A stretch of 45,556 nucleotides of DNA. Source: an uncultured Pseudobdellovibrionaceae bacterium. Lineage in GTDB: Bacteria > Bdellovibrionota > Bdellovibrionia > Bdellovibrionales > JAMPXM01. The stretch covers positions 1 to 45,556 of the forward strand of contig CAKQVW010000001.1 of assembly GCA_934277865.1 (NCBI GenBank). Direction: 5' to 3'. Below are positions 8,942 through 16,890 of this stretch, one piece after another. Positions within the stretch are counted from its first letter, which is position 1, and each line of letters begins with the position of its first letter. The position numbers were made by a program, and so were the translations under genes. The notes under the pieces are model-generated. The model did not search any database and had not been told where the DNA came from. It saw only the letters and a list, made by a program, of their open reading frames with translations.

Positions 8942-10909
8942 ATGAACGAAAAAATCTTATTTGCGGTACTTCTACTGGCTCCGGTTGTTGGCTTCCTCTT
9001 CAACGGTTTCCGTTGGAAGTCGAAGAACTACATGATCGCGGGTTCTGTCGCGACGGGCGCTGCGGGCATTTCATTCTTGTCAGCTCTCTTGTTGGTCTCG
9101 AAGCTGTTTGGCGAAGGCGCTCCGAAGTCGGTTTCGGCCGGGTTCTTTGATTGGATCTTGGTTGGCGGGCTCCAGGTTGGAGCGTCGTTCGTGATCGATC
9201 ACATCAGCGCGCTGATGGTGTTGGTGGTGACGGGCGTTGGTACTTTGATTCACTTGTTTTCGGTCGGCTATATGTCGCACGACGAACGGCCCTCGAAATA
9301 CTTCGCATATTTGAACCTCTTCTTGTTCAACATGTTGCTTCTGATCTTGGGCGACAACTTGCTCTTGATGTTTGTTGGCTGGGAAGGCGTGGGCCTTAGT
9401 TCTTATCTTCTCATCGGGTTCTGGTTCTCCGACAAAGAGAAGGCGGCCGCTGGCATGAAGGCCTTTGTCACCAACCGTATTGGTGACGCGGGCTTCTTGC
9501 TTGGAATCTTCACGCTCTTCTTCCTGCTTGGAACGGTGAACTTCTCGGAAATCATCGCAAAAGTCGCGGGCATGTCGGTTGAAACGGGATGGACGGGGCC
9601 GCTGACACTTGCCGGTCTTTTCCTTTTTGTTGGTGCTGCTGGTAAGTCGGCGCAGATTCCGCTTTATGTTTGGCTTCCCGACGCGATGGCAGGCCCTACA
9701 CCAGTTTCGGCGCTGATCCACGCGGCGACCATGGTCACGGCGGGCGTCTACATGATCGTGCGCCTGAGCCCGATGTTTGTTTTGGCTCCGAACGCGTTGC
9801 TGATTGTCGCAATCGTTGGCGCGGCGACGGCTGTGATGGCGGCGACCATCGGTCTTGCGCAGTTCGACATCAAGAAGGTTCTTGCGTATTCGACAGTCTC
9901 GCAGCTTGGATTCATGTTCCTTGCGTGCGGTGTTGGTGCGTTTGGCGCGGCGATGTTCCACCTGTTCACGCACGCGTTCTTCAAGGCCCTGATGTTCTTG
10001 GGTTCTGGGTCGGTCATCCATGCGATGCACGAGGAACAAGACATTAGAAAAATGGGTGGGTTGAAGAAGTATCTACCGATAACCCATGCGACGTTCTTCG
10101 TCGGTTGGATCGCGATCATCGGGATTCCTCCGTTTGCCGGCTTCTTCTCGAAAGACGAAATCCTTTGGTTTGCCTTCTCGAGTCCGCTTGGTGGGTTCCC
10201 GCTTTGGTTTGCGGGTGTCGTTGGTGCGGCGTGCACGGCGTTTTACATGACTCGCCTGATGGCTCTTACCTTCTGGGCAAAACCTCGATTCGACGAAAAG
10301 CATACACATCCGCATGAGGCTGGGCCTTCGATGGCAATTCCGTTGATCATCTTGGCGGTCCTCTCGGCGGTCGGTGGCTTCATGGGGATTCCGCACGTGA
10401 TTGGCGAAATTCTCCCTGGCCATCCGGGCAACTGGCTTGAGCACTGGTTGGAAGGTTCCATCGCAAAGCCGGAAGGTTTTGGCCATGGTTCCAAGGTCAT
10501 GGAATGGGCACTTATGGGGATCTCGGTCTCTGTCGCAAGTCTCTCGGCATTGACGGCCTACAATTTCTACGTCGTTGATCCCGAGCGTCCGGCGAAGTTC
10601 GTTGCATCTCTGCCGAAGCTCCACAATCTCATCTACAACAAGTATTTCGTTGATGAGATTTACTTCGCAAAGATCATCAACCCACTTGTCAGCGGAAGCC
10701 GAGCGCTTTGGGCGTTTGTCGATGTGAACTTCATCGACCGTGGAACCTTTGTGGTCGGTGATTTCGTCAAGGGTATCGGATCGACGGCGCGCACGCTGCA
10801 AAACGGAAACTTGCAGCAGTACGCGATGTATATCGCGATCGCAGTGGCGGTGATTTTCTTGTTCTTGCTTGAAGCGCCGAAGCGACTTCTGGAAATCTTT
10901 GGAGGCTAA
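8942..10909 (+). CDS. nuoL: NADH-quinone oxidoreductase subunit L
   Basis: The 655-residue distal antiporter-like subunit of complex I belongs to the MrpA/ND5 family. The N-terminal proton_antipo region contains MFVGWEGVGLSSYLLIGFW, with the key Glu, and a Lys-bearing segment in AGKSAQIPLYVWLPDAM. HAATMVTAGVYM and LAYSTVSQLGFM are further conserved antiporter stretches. The C-terminal part (about 540-655) supplies the lateral helix and the last transmembrane anchor. Length is normal (about 610-660). It starts 4 nt after nuoK and ends 3 nt before nuoM. Confidence 0.96.
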   Translation: MNEKILFAVLLLAPVVGFLFNGFRWKSKNYMIAGSVATGAAGISFLSALLLVSKLFGEGAPKSVSAGFFDWILVGGLQVGASFVIDHISALMVLVVTGVGTLIHLFSVGYMSHDERPSKYFAYLNLFLFNMLLLILGDNLLLMFVGWEGVGLSSYLLIGFWFSDKEKAAAGMKAFVTNRIGDAGFLLGIFTLFFLLGTVNFSEIIAKVAGMSVETGWTGPLTLAGLFLFVGAAGKSAQIPLYVWLPDAMAGPTPVSALIHAATMVTAGVYMIVRLSPMFVLAPNALLIVAIVGAATAVMAATIGLAQFDIKKVLAYSTVSQLGFMFLACGVGAFGAAMFHLFTHAFFKALMFLGSGSVIHAMHEEQDIRKMGGLKKYLPITHATFFVGWIAIIGIPPFAGFFSKDEILWFAFSSPLGGFPLWFAGVVGAACTAFYMTRLMALTFWAKPRFDEKHTHPHEAGPSMAIPLIILAVLSAVGGFMGIPHVIGEILPGHPGNWLEHWLEGSIAKPEGFGHGSKVMEWALMGISVSVASLSALTAYNFYVVDPERPAKFVASLPKLHNLIYNKYFVDEIYFAKIINPLVSGSRALWAFVDVNFIDRGTFVVGDFVKGIGSTARTLQNGNLQQYAMYIAIAVAVIFLFLLEAPKRLLEIFGG

Positions 10910-10912
10910 TCA

Positions 10913-12526
10913 ATGTTGTCACTGATCGTCTTTCTTCCTCTTCTGGCAGCTTTGATTGTGGCGGTATTGCCGAAAGAGTCGTGGGTTCGCCCGACGGCCT
11001 TTGCGCTGGCCGCACTTCAATTCTTGTTCTCCCTGATGCTTCTTTCGAAGTACGATCCTTCCACGCCGGCTCTGCAGCTGGTGGAGTTTGTTCCGTGGGT
11101 CCCGGCTCTTGGAATCTCGTACTTCCTTGGAATCGACGGTATTTCCTTGTGGCTGGTGCTGCTGACGACTTTCTTGCTTCCGGTCGTGATTGCCGGCAGT
11201 TGGACGGCAATCGATAAGCGCTCGAAACTCTTCCATGCAAGTTTGTTTGTCCTGCAAACAGCCATGCTGGGTTCATTCGTGGCGATGGATCTTGTGCTGT
11301 TTTATGTCTTCTTCGAACTCTCGCTGGTTCCGATGTACTTCATCGTCGGTATCTGGGGTGGGGCGCGCCGCATCTATGCGACCATGAAGTTCTTCATCTA
11401 CACGATGCTTGGATCTCTTCTCATGCTGCTGGCGATCATCTACTTGATGTTCACCGCACAAGAGGTTCTGCCTTCGCGCCAGATGACGGCAAACATTCTT
11501 GAGCTCTACAAACTTGATATTCCGTTTATCGCGGGTCAGTTCCTGAATCCGCAGACATTGCTCTTCTTTGCATTCTCGGCAGCGTTTGCGATCAAGGTTC
11601 CAATGTTCCCAGTTCACACATGGCTTCCGGATGCGCACGTTGAGGCGCCAACACCAGGTTCTGTGGTGCTTGCGGGTGTCATGCTGAAGATGGGCTCGTA
11701 TGGATTCTTGCGCTTTGTGATCCCGCTATTCCCAGAAGCGGCGGAACATTATGCGTGGATTTTCCTCTTCTTGGGCGTTGTCGGAATTTTGTACGGCGCC
11801 TTGGTTGCGATGGTGCAGCCAGATATCAAAAAACTCGTCGCCTACTCGTCGGTTTCTCACATGGGTTACGTGATGATGGGACTGTTCGCATTAAACACGT
11901 ACGGTGTGACCGGATCGCTGTATCAGATGCTGAACCACGGTGTCAGCACGGGCGCTCTCTTCTTGCTTGTGGGTATGATCTACGAGCGCACGCACTCGCG
12001 TGATATCGACAAGTACGGTGGGTTGGCGAAAGTGATGCCGATTTACACGGTCCTGTTTTTCATTGTGACCCTTTCAAGCATCGCGGTTCCAATGACAAAT
12101 GGGTTCGTTGGAGAATTTTTGATCCTGCTTGGTTCGTTCCAAGCTTCGAAGTTCTTCGGAATTTGGGCTGTGCTCGGTGTGATCCTTGGTGCCGTCTACA
12201 TGTTGTGGATGTTTAAGCGAGTCTTCTTTGGCCAAGCCGGAGAGTTGGTCGAAGACGAAAAGCATCCGCTTCACGATCTCGGGTTCCGCGAGATCGCAGT
12301 GATGGCTCCGCTGATTGTGCTCATCTTCTGGATGGGCCTCTTGCCAAATCACTTCCTGAAATACTCGAAGGTTTCGATCGAGCACCTTGTTGAAACGAAG
12401 GATGCTTATCAATTGGCGGCGTTGGATTCAGAAGGGCGCACAGTGGCCTTCGAGTTGCCGGCAAAACCAATTCGTAGCGCAGTAGAAAATGTCACGACCC
12501 GAGTCGCGGGCGTGGAGGCGAAATGA
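10913..12526 (+). CDS. nuoM: NADH-quinone oxidoreductase subunit M
   Basis: This is the 537-residue antiporter-like subunit ND4/NuoM. Signatures include FYVFFELSLVPMYFIVGIWG with the conserved Glu, KVPMFPVHTWLPDAHVEAPT, and LVAYSSVSHMGYVMMG. About 14 helices are predicted. The tail after about residue 490 is more variable than in typical members. Its stop codon overlaps the nuoN start by 4 nt (ATGA), a usual coupling arrangement. Confidence 0.96.
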   Translation: MLSLIVFLPLLAALIVAVLPKESWVRPTAFALAALQFLFSLMLLSKYDPSTPALQLVEFVPWVPALGISYFLGIDGISLWLVLLTTFLLPVVIAGSWTAIDKRSKLFHASLFVLQTAMLGSFVAMDLVLFYVFFELSLVPMYFIVGIWGGARRIYATMKFFIYTMLGSLLMLLAIIYLMFTAQEVLPSRQMTANILELYKLDIPFIAGQFLNPQTLLFFAFSAAFAIKVPMFPVHTWLPDAHVEAPTPGSVVLAGVMLKMGSYGFLRFVIPLFPEAAEHYAWIFLFLGVVGILYGALVAMVQPDIKKLVAYSSVSHMGYVMMGLFALNTYGVTGSLYQMLNHGVSTGALFLLVGMIYERTHSRDIDKYGGLAKVMPIYTVLFFIVTLSSIAVPMTNGFVGEFLILLGSFQASKFFGIWAVLGVILGAVYMLWMFKRVFFGQAGELVEDEKHPLHDLGFREIAVMAPLIVLIFWMGLLPNHFLKYSKVSIEHLVETKDAYQLAALDSEGRTVAFELPAKPIRSAVENVTTRVAGVEAK

Positions 12527-14022
12527 CAAACTTAATCACTCTTCGAGATATCCTCGTTATCTCGCCCATGATCGCCCTTTTGGTCATGAGTTTGATCCCT
12601 GTCCTGATGAAGGTCTTTAGCGACAACAAAGAACCAAAACCCTTTGTCACCGTTGTCTACGCGCTGTTGGGTGTGATTTTGGCAGCGGGTTTGACGCTTT
12701 CGCTGGCCGGAATCAAACAGACCGCGTTCTCAGAAGCCTTGGTTTTTGACGGCATGGCGGTGTGGGGTTCGTTGATCGTTCTATTTAGCGGCGCATTTGC
12801 TCTGATGTTGGCATTTGACCACGTCGAGACTGACTCGAAACAGTTCTCCGAACAGTGTTTCCTGATGCTGGGAAGTATGATCGGCATGCTGATTCTCATT
12901 CTTTCGAACGACCTCCTTGTGACGTTCCTGGGAATCGAGATGATGTCGCTTTGCCTCTACATCTTGGTGGCGCTGAGCCGCGAAGAAGTTCTGTCAAAAG
13001 AGGCGTCGTTCAAGTACTTCATCCTCGGTAGCTTCGCATCGGCGATCTTCTTGTATGGAATCGCCCTTCTGTACGGCACAGTCGGCGGAACAAGCCTGCC
13101 TGTGGTGGCGGCGAAAACTGGCGAACTTCTGACGAACCACAACCAGCTGTTCTACATCGGCATGGCGATGGTCATCCTGGGGTTTGCTTTCAAGGTGTCA
13201 GTATTCCCGTTCCATTCGTGGACGCCGGATGTTTATCAAGGTGCCTCGACGCCGATTACTGCGTTCATGGCAACGGCGGTAAAGGCTGCGACGTTTATCG
13301 CGATCTTGCGTCTTTTCCAGCACGCAGATCCATCTGGTCCGAGCGCATTTCTGGCTGAACCGAAATTTCTGACGGTTCTGTCTTGGCTTGCGGTGCTGAC
13401 GATGATGGTTGGCAACGCTGCAGCCGTGATTCAGAACAACTTCAAGCGAATCCTCGCATACTCCTCGATCTCGCATTCTGGTTATCTGCTGGTGGGCGTG
13501 ATCACGGCGGGTTTTGCGCCTCGAATTGAAAGTTCTTTGGCGGCTTCAACGGTCGTTTTGTTTTATCTCTTCTCCTACTCATTGATGACGATCGGCGCGT
13601 TTGCGTTGGTGGCGATCTTGGAGAAGCAAGTTGGACATTCGCTAACGGTTGATGATCTCAAAGGTCTTTCGACACGTAACCCGGTCTTGGCAGGCTCGCT
13701 GGCCTTGATCTTGTTCTCGCTTGCGGGAGTTCCGCCGACGGTCGGGTTTTTTGCGAAATTCAGCCTCTTTGGATCGGCAATTGAACAAGATCTTTACTGG
13801 CTCGCGTTCTGGGGCGTTTTGAGTTCCGTGATCGCCGTTTACTATTATTTGCGTCCAGTTGTGGCGATGTACATGTCGGAATCCACGGAGCGTATCGAGC
13901 TTCAGGATGGATTCCTCACTCGTATGGCGCTTGTGCTGACGGCAATCGCAACGGTCGTCTTTGGACTGGCCTCTTCGCCGGTCCTTCAATTTGTCAGTGA
14001 ATCAGTTCTGAATCGTCTGTAA
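12523..14022 (+). CDS. nuoN: NADH-quinone oxidoreductase subunit N
   Basis: The 499-residue third antiporter-like subunit (ND2/NuoN) closes the operon. Conserved pieces are FLGIEMMSLCLYILVAL, with the functional Glu, VSVFPFHSWTPDVYQGASTP, and LAYSSISHSGYLLVG. It overlaps nuoM by 4 nt. The stop codon lies inside an inverted repeat shared with the convergent gene, likely the end of the operon. The seven genes A, H, J, K, L, M and N make the proton-pumping half only, so the dehydrogenase arm must be encoded elsewhere. Confidence 0.96.
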   Translation: MTNLITLRDILVISPMIALLVMSLIPVLMKVFSDNKEPKPFVTVVYALLGVILAAGLTLSLAGIKQTAFSEALVFDGMAVWGSLIVLFSGAFALMLAFDHVETDSKQFSEQCFLMLGSMIGMLILILSNDLLVTFLGIEMMSLCLYILVALSREEVLSKEASFKYFILGSFASAIFLYGIALLYGTVGGTSLPVVAAKTGELLTNHNQLFYIGMAMVILGFAFKVSVFPFHSWTPDVYQGASTPITAFMATAVKAATFIAILRLFQHADPSGPSAFLAEPKFLTVLSWLAVLTMMVGNAAAVIQNNFKRILAYSSISHSGYLLVGVITAGFAPRIESSLAASTVVLFYLFSYSLMTIGAFALVAILEKQVGHSLTVDDLKGLSTRNPVLAGSLALILFSLAGVPPTVGFFAKFSLFGSAIEQDLYWLAFWGVLSSVIAVYYYLRPVVAMYMSESTERIELQDGFLTRMALVLTAIATVVFGLASSPVLQFVSESVLNRL

Positions 14023-14041
14023 GGAACCTCGTTTCCTTACA
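14018..14041. terminator. Inverted repeat spanning both convergent stop codons, possible bidirectional terminator
   Basis: TGTAAGGAA at 14018-14026 pairs perfectly with TTCCTTACA at 14033-14041 around a 6-nt loop. The stem contains the nuoN stop (14020-14022) and the stop of the opposite thioredoxin-like gene (14037-14039). The stem is 9 bp with modest GC and no clear U run, so its strength as a terminator is uncertain. Confidence 0.5.
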
Positions 14042-14639
14042 ACGCTGTGTGAAGGCGGAGCATCTTACGGATGACGTCCGCCTTGACCATACGAGTGCTT
14101 CGCAGCCTCTCAAAGCCGTCTTTCATCACAAGTAGAGTTCCAGGAGAGCTGACCAGAAACCGCTCGGCAACTGACGGGTAGGCTCCAATGTCGATCTGAA
14201 ACACGGCAATTCGTCCAAACTCTGGCTCACGCAGAATGCCTTGAAGCACTGGAGCTTGCCGCTGCCAAACTGCGTCTGAGGCATGCGAGAAAATTAACAG
14301 AATGGGATTCCCGGCCTCCGCCAGCTGTTTGTAGGAGGCCTCTTCGAAACGAGTTGCCACGTAGGGCGCGGGATTGATCACCTTCGGGGCGGCCGCAGCA
14401 TCTGCCGCAGTTGTCTGCGTGGGCGCGGTGGGCGCGGTGGCCGCGGTTGCCGGTGTGGTTGACGTTGCGGTTCCCGCTGCGGTTGGTGCGTCTGGTGGCT
14501 TCACGGCGGGTGCTTGAGGCGCTGCCGGCGCCTGCGTTTGTGCGGCGCCCGAAACGGAGATCAAGCAGACGGTCAACATCGCGGCGCAAAGCCCGATGAA
14601 ATTGGCAGAGATTGCGAAAGAAGTGGGAGATGATTTCAT
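14037..14639 (-). CDS. Exported thioredoxin-fold protein lacking the CxxC motif
   Basis: The 200-residue product has a signal peptide or anchor (about residues 8-33), then an Ala/Pro/Thr-rich linker (about 34-85), then a thioredoxin-like domain (about 86-200). FSHASDAVWQRQAP at 117-130 aligns with the thioredoxin segment FWAPWCGPCKRLAP, so the redox CGPC is replaced by DAVW. A cis-Pro region is suggested by SSPGTLLVMKDG. It is therefore probably a binding or scaffold protein rather than an oxidoreductase. I chose the ATG at 14639, with GGAG seven to ten nt upstream. It overlaps the carbamoyltransferase stop by 4 nt (ATGA), indicating translational coupling. The longer reading from 14714 would run inside that gene. 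The partner is unknown. Confidence 0.75.
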   Translation of the reverse strand: MKSSPTSFAISANFIGLCAAMLTVCLISVSGAAQTQAPAAPQAPAVKPPDAPTAAGTATSTTPATAATAPTAPTQTTAADAAAAPKVINPAPYVATRFEEASYKQLAEAGNPILLIFSHASDAVWQRQAPVLQGILREPEFGRIAVFQIDIGAYPSVAERFLVSSPGTLLVMKDGFERLRSTRMVKADVIRKMLRLHTAL

Positions 14640-16336
14640 AAGAGAGCTCCTTTTGGCTTTTCGACGACAAAAGATCCGATTGCGAGAAGGTCCATCTGTG
14701 TGCCGAGGAAACATTCGATGGCGTGTTCGGGCCGACAGACGACAGGTTCACCTTTTCGATTAAAAGACGTATTGATGATGACAGGAACACCCGTACGTCT
14801 TGCGCTGGCGCGAATCAGTTTTCGCAAGAGTGGATTGCTAGTTTCATCGCAAGTTTGCACTCGCGCTGTTCCGTCGACGTGAGTGATTGCAGGTACAGCA
14901 TCTTGTTTATCGGGATGTACCGTTGGCGCCAGCAGCATGTAAGGAGATGAAATCTTGAGATCAAAATACTCTGAGCAATGCTCTTGAAGAACGATCGGAG
15001 CGAAGGGGCGGAAAGCCTCGCGTTTTTTGATACGTGAGTTCAAAATATCTTTCATTCCGGCAAACGCGGCGTTGCCGATGATCGAACGATTTCCCAAAGC
15101 ACGAGGGCCAAACTCCATTCGCCCCTGAAACCATCCGATGGCTTTGTTGTCAGCAATCGCTTGTCCGACATATTCGCAGAGGTCGTCTTGACTGAGCTTT
15201 TTTCCTTGAATGGAATACTTCTTCAGACAGCTTTCAATTTCATCATCGGAAAATTCGGGTCCAAGATACGCGTGGTCCATTTTTCTTCGGTCTGATTTTT
15301 TTAAAAGACCATGGTAGACAAACAGCGCAGCACCAACAGCGCCACCAGCATCACCGGCTGCCGGTTGAACGAAGATATCCTCGAAGTCGGTGGTCTTTAA
15401 GATCTTGGCGTTTGCCACGCAATTGAGGGTGACCCCACCGGCTAGACACAGGTTCTTCAGGCCGGTTCGTTGCTGCAGCAATTTTGCATTTAGGAGAATC
15501 ACTTCTTCAACGACATCTTGGCAGGCGGCAGCTAGATCGTAGTGCTCTTGTGTCCATGAAGCGTTGCGGTCGCGAGGTGGACCGAATACGTCTACCCACT
15601 TTGAACTCCACATCTGATTACCCGCGCGGAACGCGAAATACTCCTGATTGAGCTCAAAACTTCCATCAGGCATGATCTTTACGACATCGCGGATCTGTTT
15701 GCGGTATCTTTCGGGGGACCCGTATCCCGCAAGCCCCATCAGCTTTCCTTCGCCACCGTGGGCATCAAAGCCTAAAAAAACAGTGACGGCGGTGTAGAGA
15801 AGGCCAAGAGAGTTTGGGTAGTGAATTTCATTGAAGACCTCAATTGAGCGTCCCCGTCCGACACCAACCGAAAAGGTTGCCCACTCACCAACTCCATCTG
15901 CGGTGATGATGGCTGCCTCTTCGAAGCCTGAGGGAAAGAATGAGCTGGCCGCATGGCTAAGGTGGTGTTTAACAAAGTAGACGGGGCCTTTGTAGCCGAG
16001 CTCCTCTTCAATGGTCAGTGGAAGCGACAGCCGTCCGGCTAGCCACTTCGGCATGGCCCGAGAAAATGCCGGCCAGGAAAATGGCCAGCTGCGCAGATGA
16101 TCTTGGATCACTCGTGCAAACTTCAGGAATGGCTTTTCAAAATAGGCGATGTGTTCAACCTGATTGATATCGATGCCAGCTCGTTCAAGACAAAACCGAA
16201 TCGAATGAATGGGAAAAGCGCTGGTGTTCTTTTCGCGACTAAATCGCTCTTCCTGGGCGGCGGCGATAATCTCACCGTCTTTTAGCAGGCAGGCGGACGA
16301 GTCGTGATAAAAGCAAGAAACACCTAAGATATACAA
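14636..16336 (-). CDS. Carbamoyltransferase, NodU/CmcH/SxtI family
   Basis: The 566-residue enzyme resembles family members that move a carbamoyl group from carbamoyl phosphate to a hydroxyl group through a carbamoyl-adenylate. The N-terminal Kae1-like ATPase domain begins with YILGVSCFYHDSSACLL and has QEERFSREKN. VKHHLSHAASSFFPSG carries the metal-binding histidines. The C-terminal domain has WFQGRMEFGPRALGNRSI and the REAFRPFAP segment. Known members act on nodulation factors, cephalosporins, saxitoxin or polysaccharides. The start is a TTG at 16336, one nt after the stop of the 52-residue gene; the family N-terminus begins exactly there, and translation is probably coupled. Neighbouring SxtJ- and SxtK-like genes match the order seen around sxtI. 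The substrate is unknown. Confidence 0.9.
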   Translation of the reverse strand: MYILGVSCFYHDSSACLLKDGEIIAAAQEERFSREKNTSAFPIHSIRFCLERAGIDINQVEHIAYFEKPFLKFARVIQDHLRSWPFSWPAFSRAMPKWLAGRLSLPLTIEEELGYKGPVYFVKHHLSHAASSFFPSGFEEAAIITADGVGEWATFSVGVGRGRSIEVFNEIHYPNSLGLLYTAVTVFLGFDAHGGEGKLMGLAGYGSPERYRKQIRDVVKIMPDGSFELNQEYFAFRAGNQMWSSKWVDVFGPPRDRNASWTQEHYDLAAACQDVVEEVILLNAKLLQQRTGLKNLCLAGGVTLNCVANAKILKTTDFEDIFVQPAAGDAGGAVGAALFVYHGLLKKSDRRKMDHAYLGPEFSDDEIESCLKKYSIQGKKLSQDDLCEYVGQAIADNKAIGWFQGRMEFGPRALGNRSIIGNAAFAGMKDILNSRIKKREAFRPFAPIVLQEHCSEYFDLKISSPYMLLAPTVHPDKQDAVPAITHVDGTARVQTCDETSNPLLRKLIRASARRTGVPVIINTSFNRKGEPVVCRPEHAIECFLGTQMDLLAIGSFVVEKPKGALL

Positions 16337-16337
16337 A

Positions 16338-16496
16338 TCACAGCCCCGCGTAGATGAACGTCATGATAATGCCGGGCCCGATTTTGAAAAAGAGAACCGC
16401 AAACAAGACTAAGGTAATCAACAAAGGAGCCATGAAGTACAGTTTGTGCTCTCGAATGAGATGTTTCATTTCTCGGAAAAGCAGTCCGATTTTCAT
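16338..16496 (-). CDS. 52-residue membrane peptide, SxtK / DUF5989-like
   Basis: This short gene reads MKIGLLFREMKHLIREHK, followed by a hydrophobic helix (about residues 19-37), and ends FKIGPGIIMTFIYAGL. Small one-helix proteins of about 50 residues with this pattern (basic amphipathic start, then one helix, then a short hydrophobic tail) sit beside carbamoyltransferases of the SxtI type and are known as SxtK or DUF5989. The ATG at 16496 lies 15 nt after the SxtJ-like gene, and the stop lies one nt before the carbamoyltransferase TTG. The three genes are almost certainly one transcript. No function is known; a membrane anchor or adaptor for the enzyme is an inference. Confidence 0.75.
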   Translation of the reverse strand: MKIGLLFREMKHLIREHKLYFMAPLLITLVLFAVLFFKIGPGIIMTFIYAGL

Positions 16497-16511
16497 GTCG
16501 CAACTCCGGAT

Positions 16512-16802
16512 TCAGGATTGAAACTTCGCAGCTTCGAGATCTTCATTGTAGCATTCTGCCGCGATCCAGTTCGAGTCTTTTGATATCGTTTTTGCTCCAA
16601 GAGATTTCGAGAAGAAAATCCGGGCGACGACACTCGTCGGACCAAGAACAAAGAAGTAAATAAAGAAGAGCGCCAAGGTGCCAAGAATCTTCTGCAGAAC
16701 GACCGTGACGAGAAACCATTCGAGGCCTCTAAGAGCTCGAAAGATAGGTCTGGGCAGGATCTTCTGCAGTGTCGAATGAAATTTTCCGAGTCTCTTCTCC
16801 AT
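16512..16802 (-). CDS. SxtJ-like small membrane protein
   Basis: The 96-residue protein has a basic N-terminus and hydrophobic segments at about 29-38 and 41-61, separated by LQKILG. The stretch LGTLALFFIYFFVLGPTSVVARIFF, given here by its pattern of a helix followed by a GP-turn and an Arg, then a Lys/Gly segment and SNW, resembles the C-terminal half of SxtJ-family proteins, which are usually longer (about 130-150 residues). It is first in the minus-strand carbamoyltransferase cassette and diverges from the SGNH hydrolase gene with an 88-bp gap. The overlapping frame 16493-16846 is a shadow. Family assignment is from memory of the pattern and gene order. Confidence 0.65.
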   Translation of the reverse strand: MEKRLGKFHSTLQKILPRPIFRALRGLEWFLVTVVLQKILGTLALFFIYFFVLGPTSVVARIFFSKSLGAKTISKDSNWIAAECYNEDLEAAKFQS

Positions 16803-16890
16803 GAGAACTTCCAGTTTAAGTTCCGCTTCGTAAAATTCAAAGACAAATACAGTCTGGACGAAGGGCTAAGTCGGTGCCACGATCTTAGTC

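Noticed and set aside
9080..10039. 319-residue minus-strand reading frame inside nuoL
   Set aside because: It is antisense to a clear NuoL sequence, is full of Arg, His and Gln with no family pattern, and reflects codon bias of the real gene.
16493..16846. 117-residue minus-strand frame overlapping the SxtJ-like gene
   Set aside because: The alternative 96-residue frame has a membrane-protein pattern matching SxtJ and correct spacing to the next gene; this one is Arg/Ser-rich noise.
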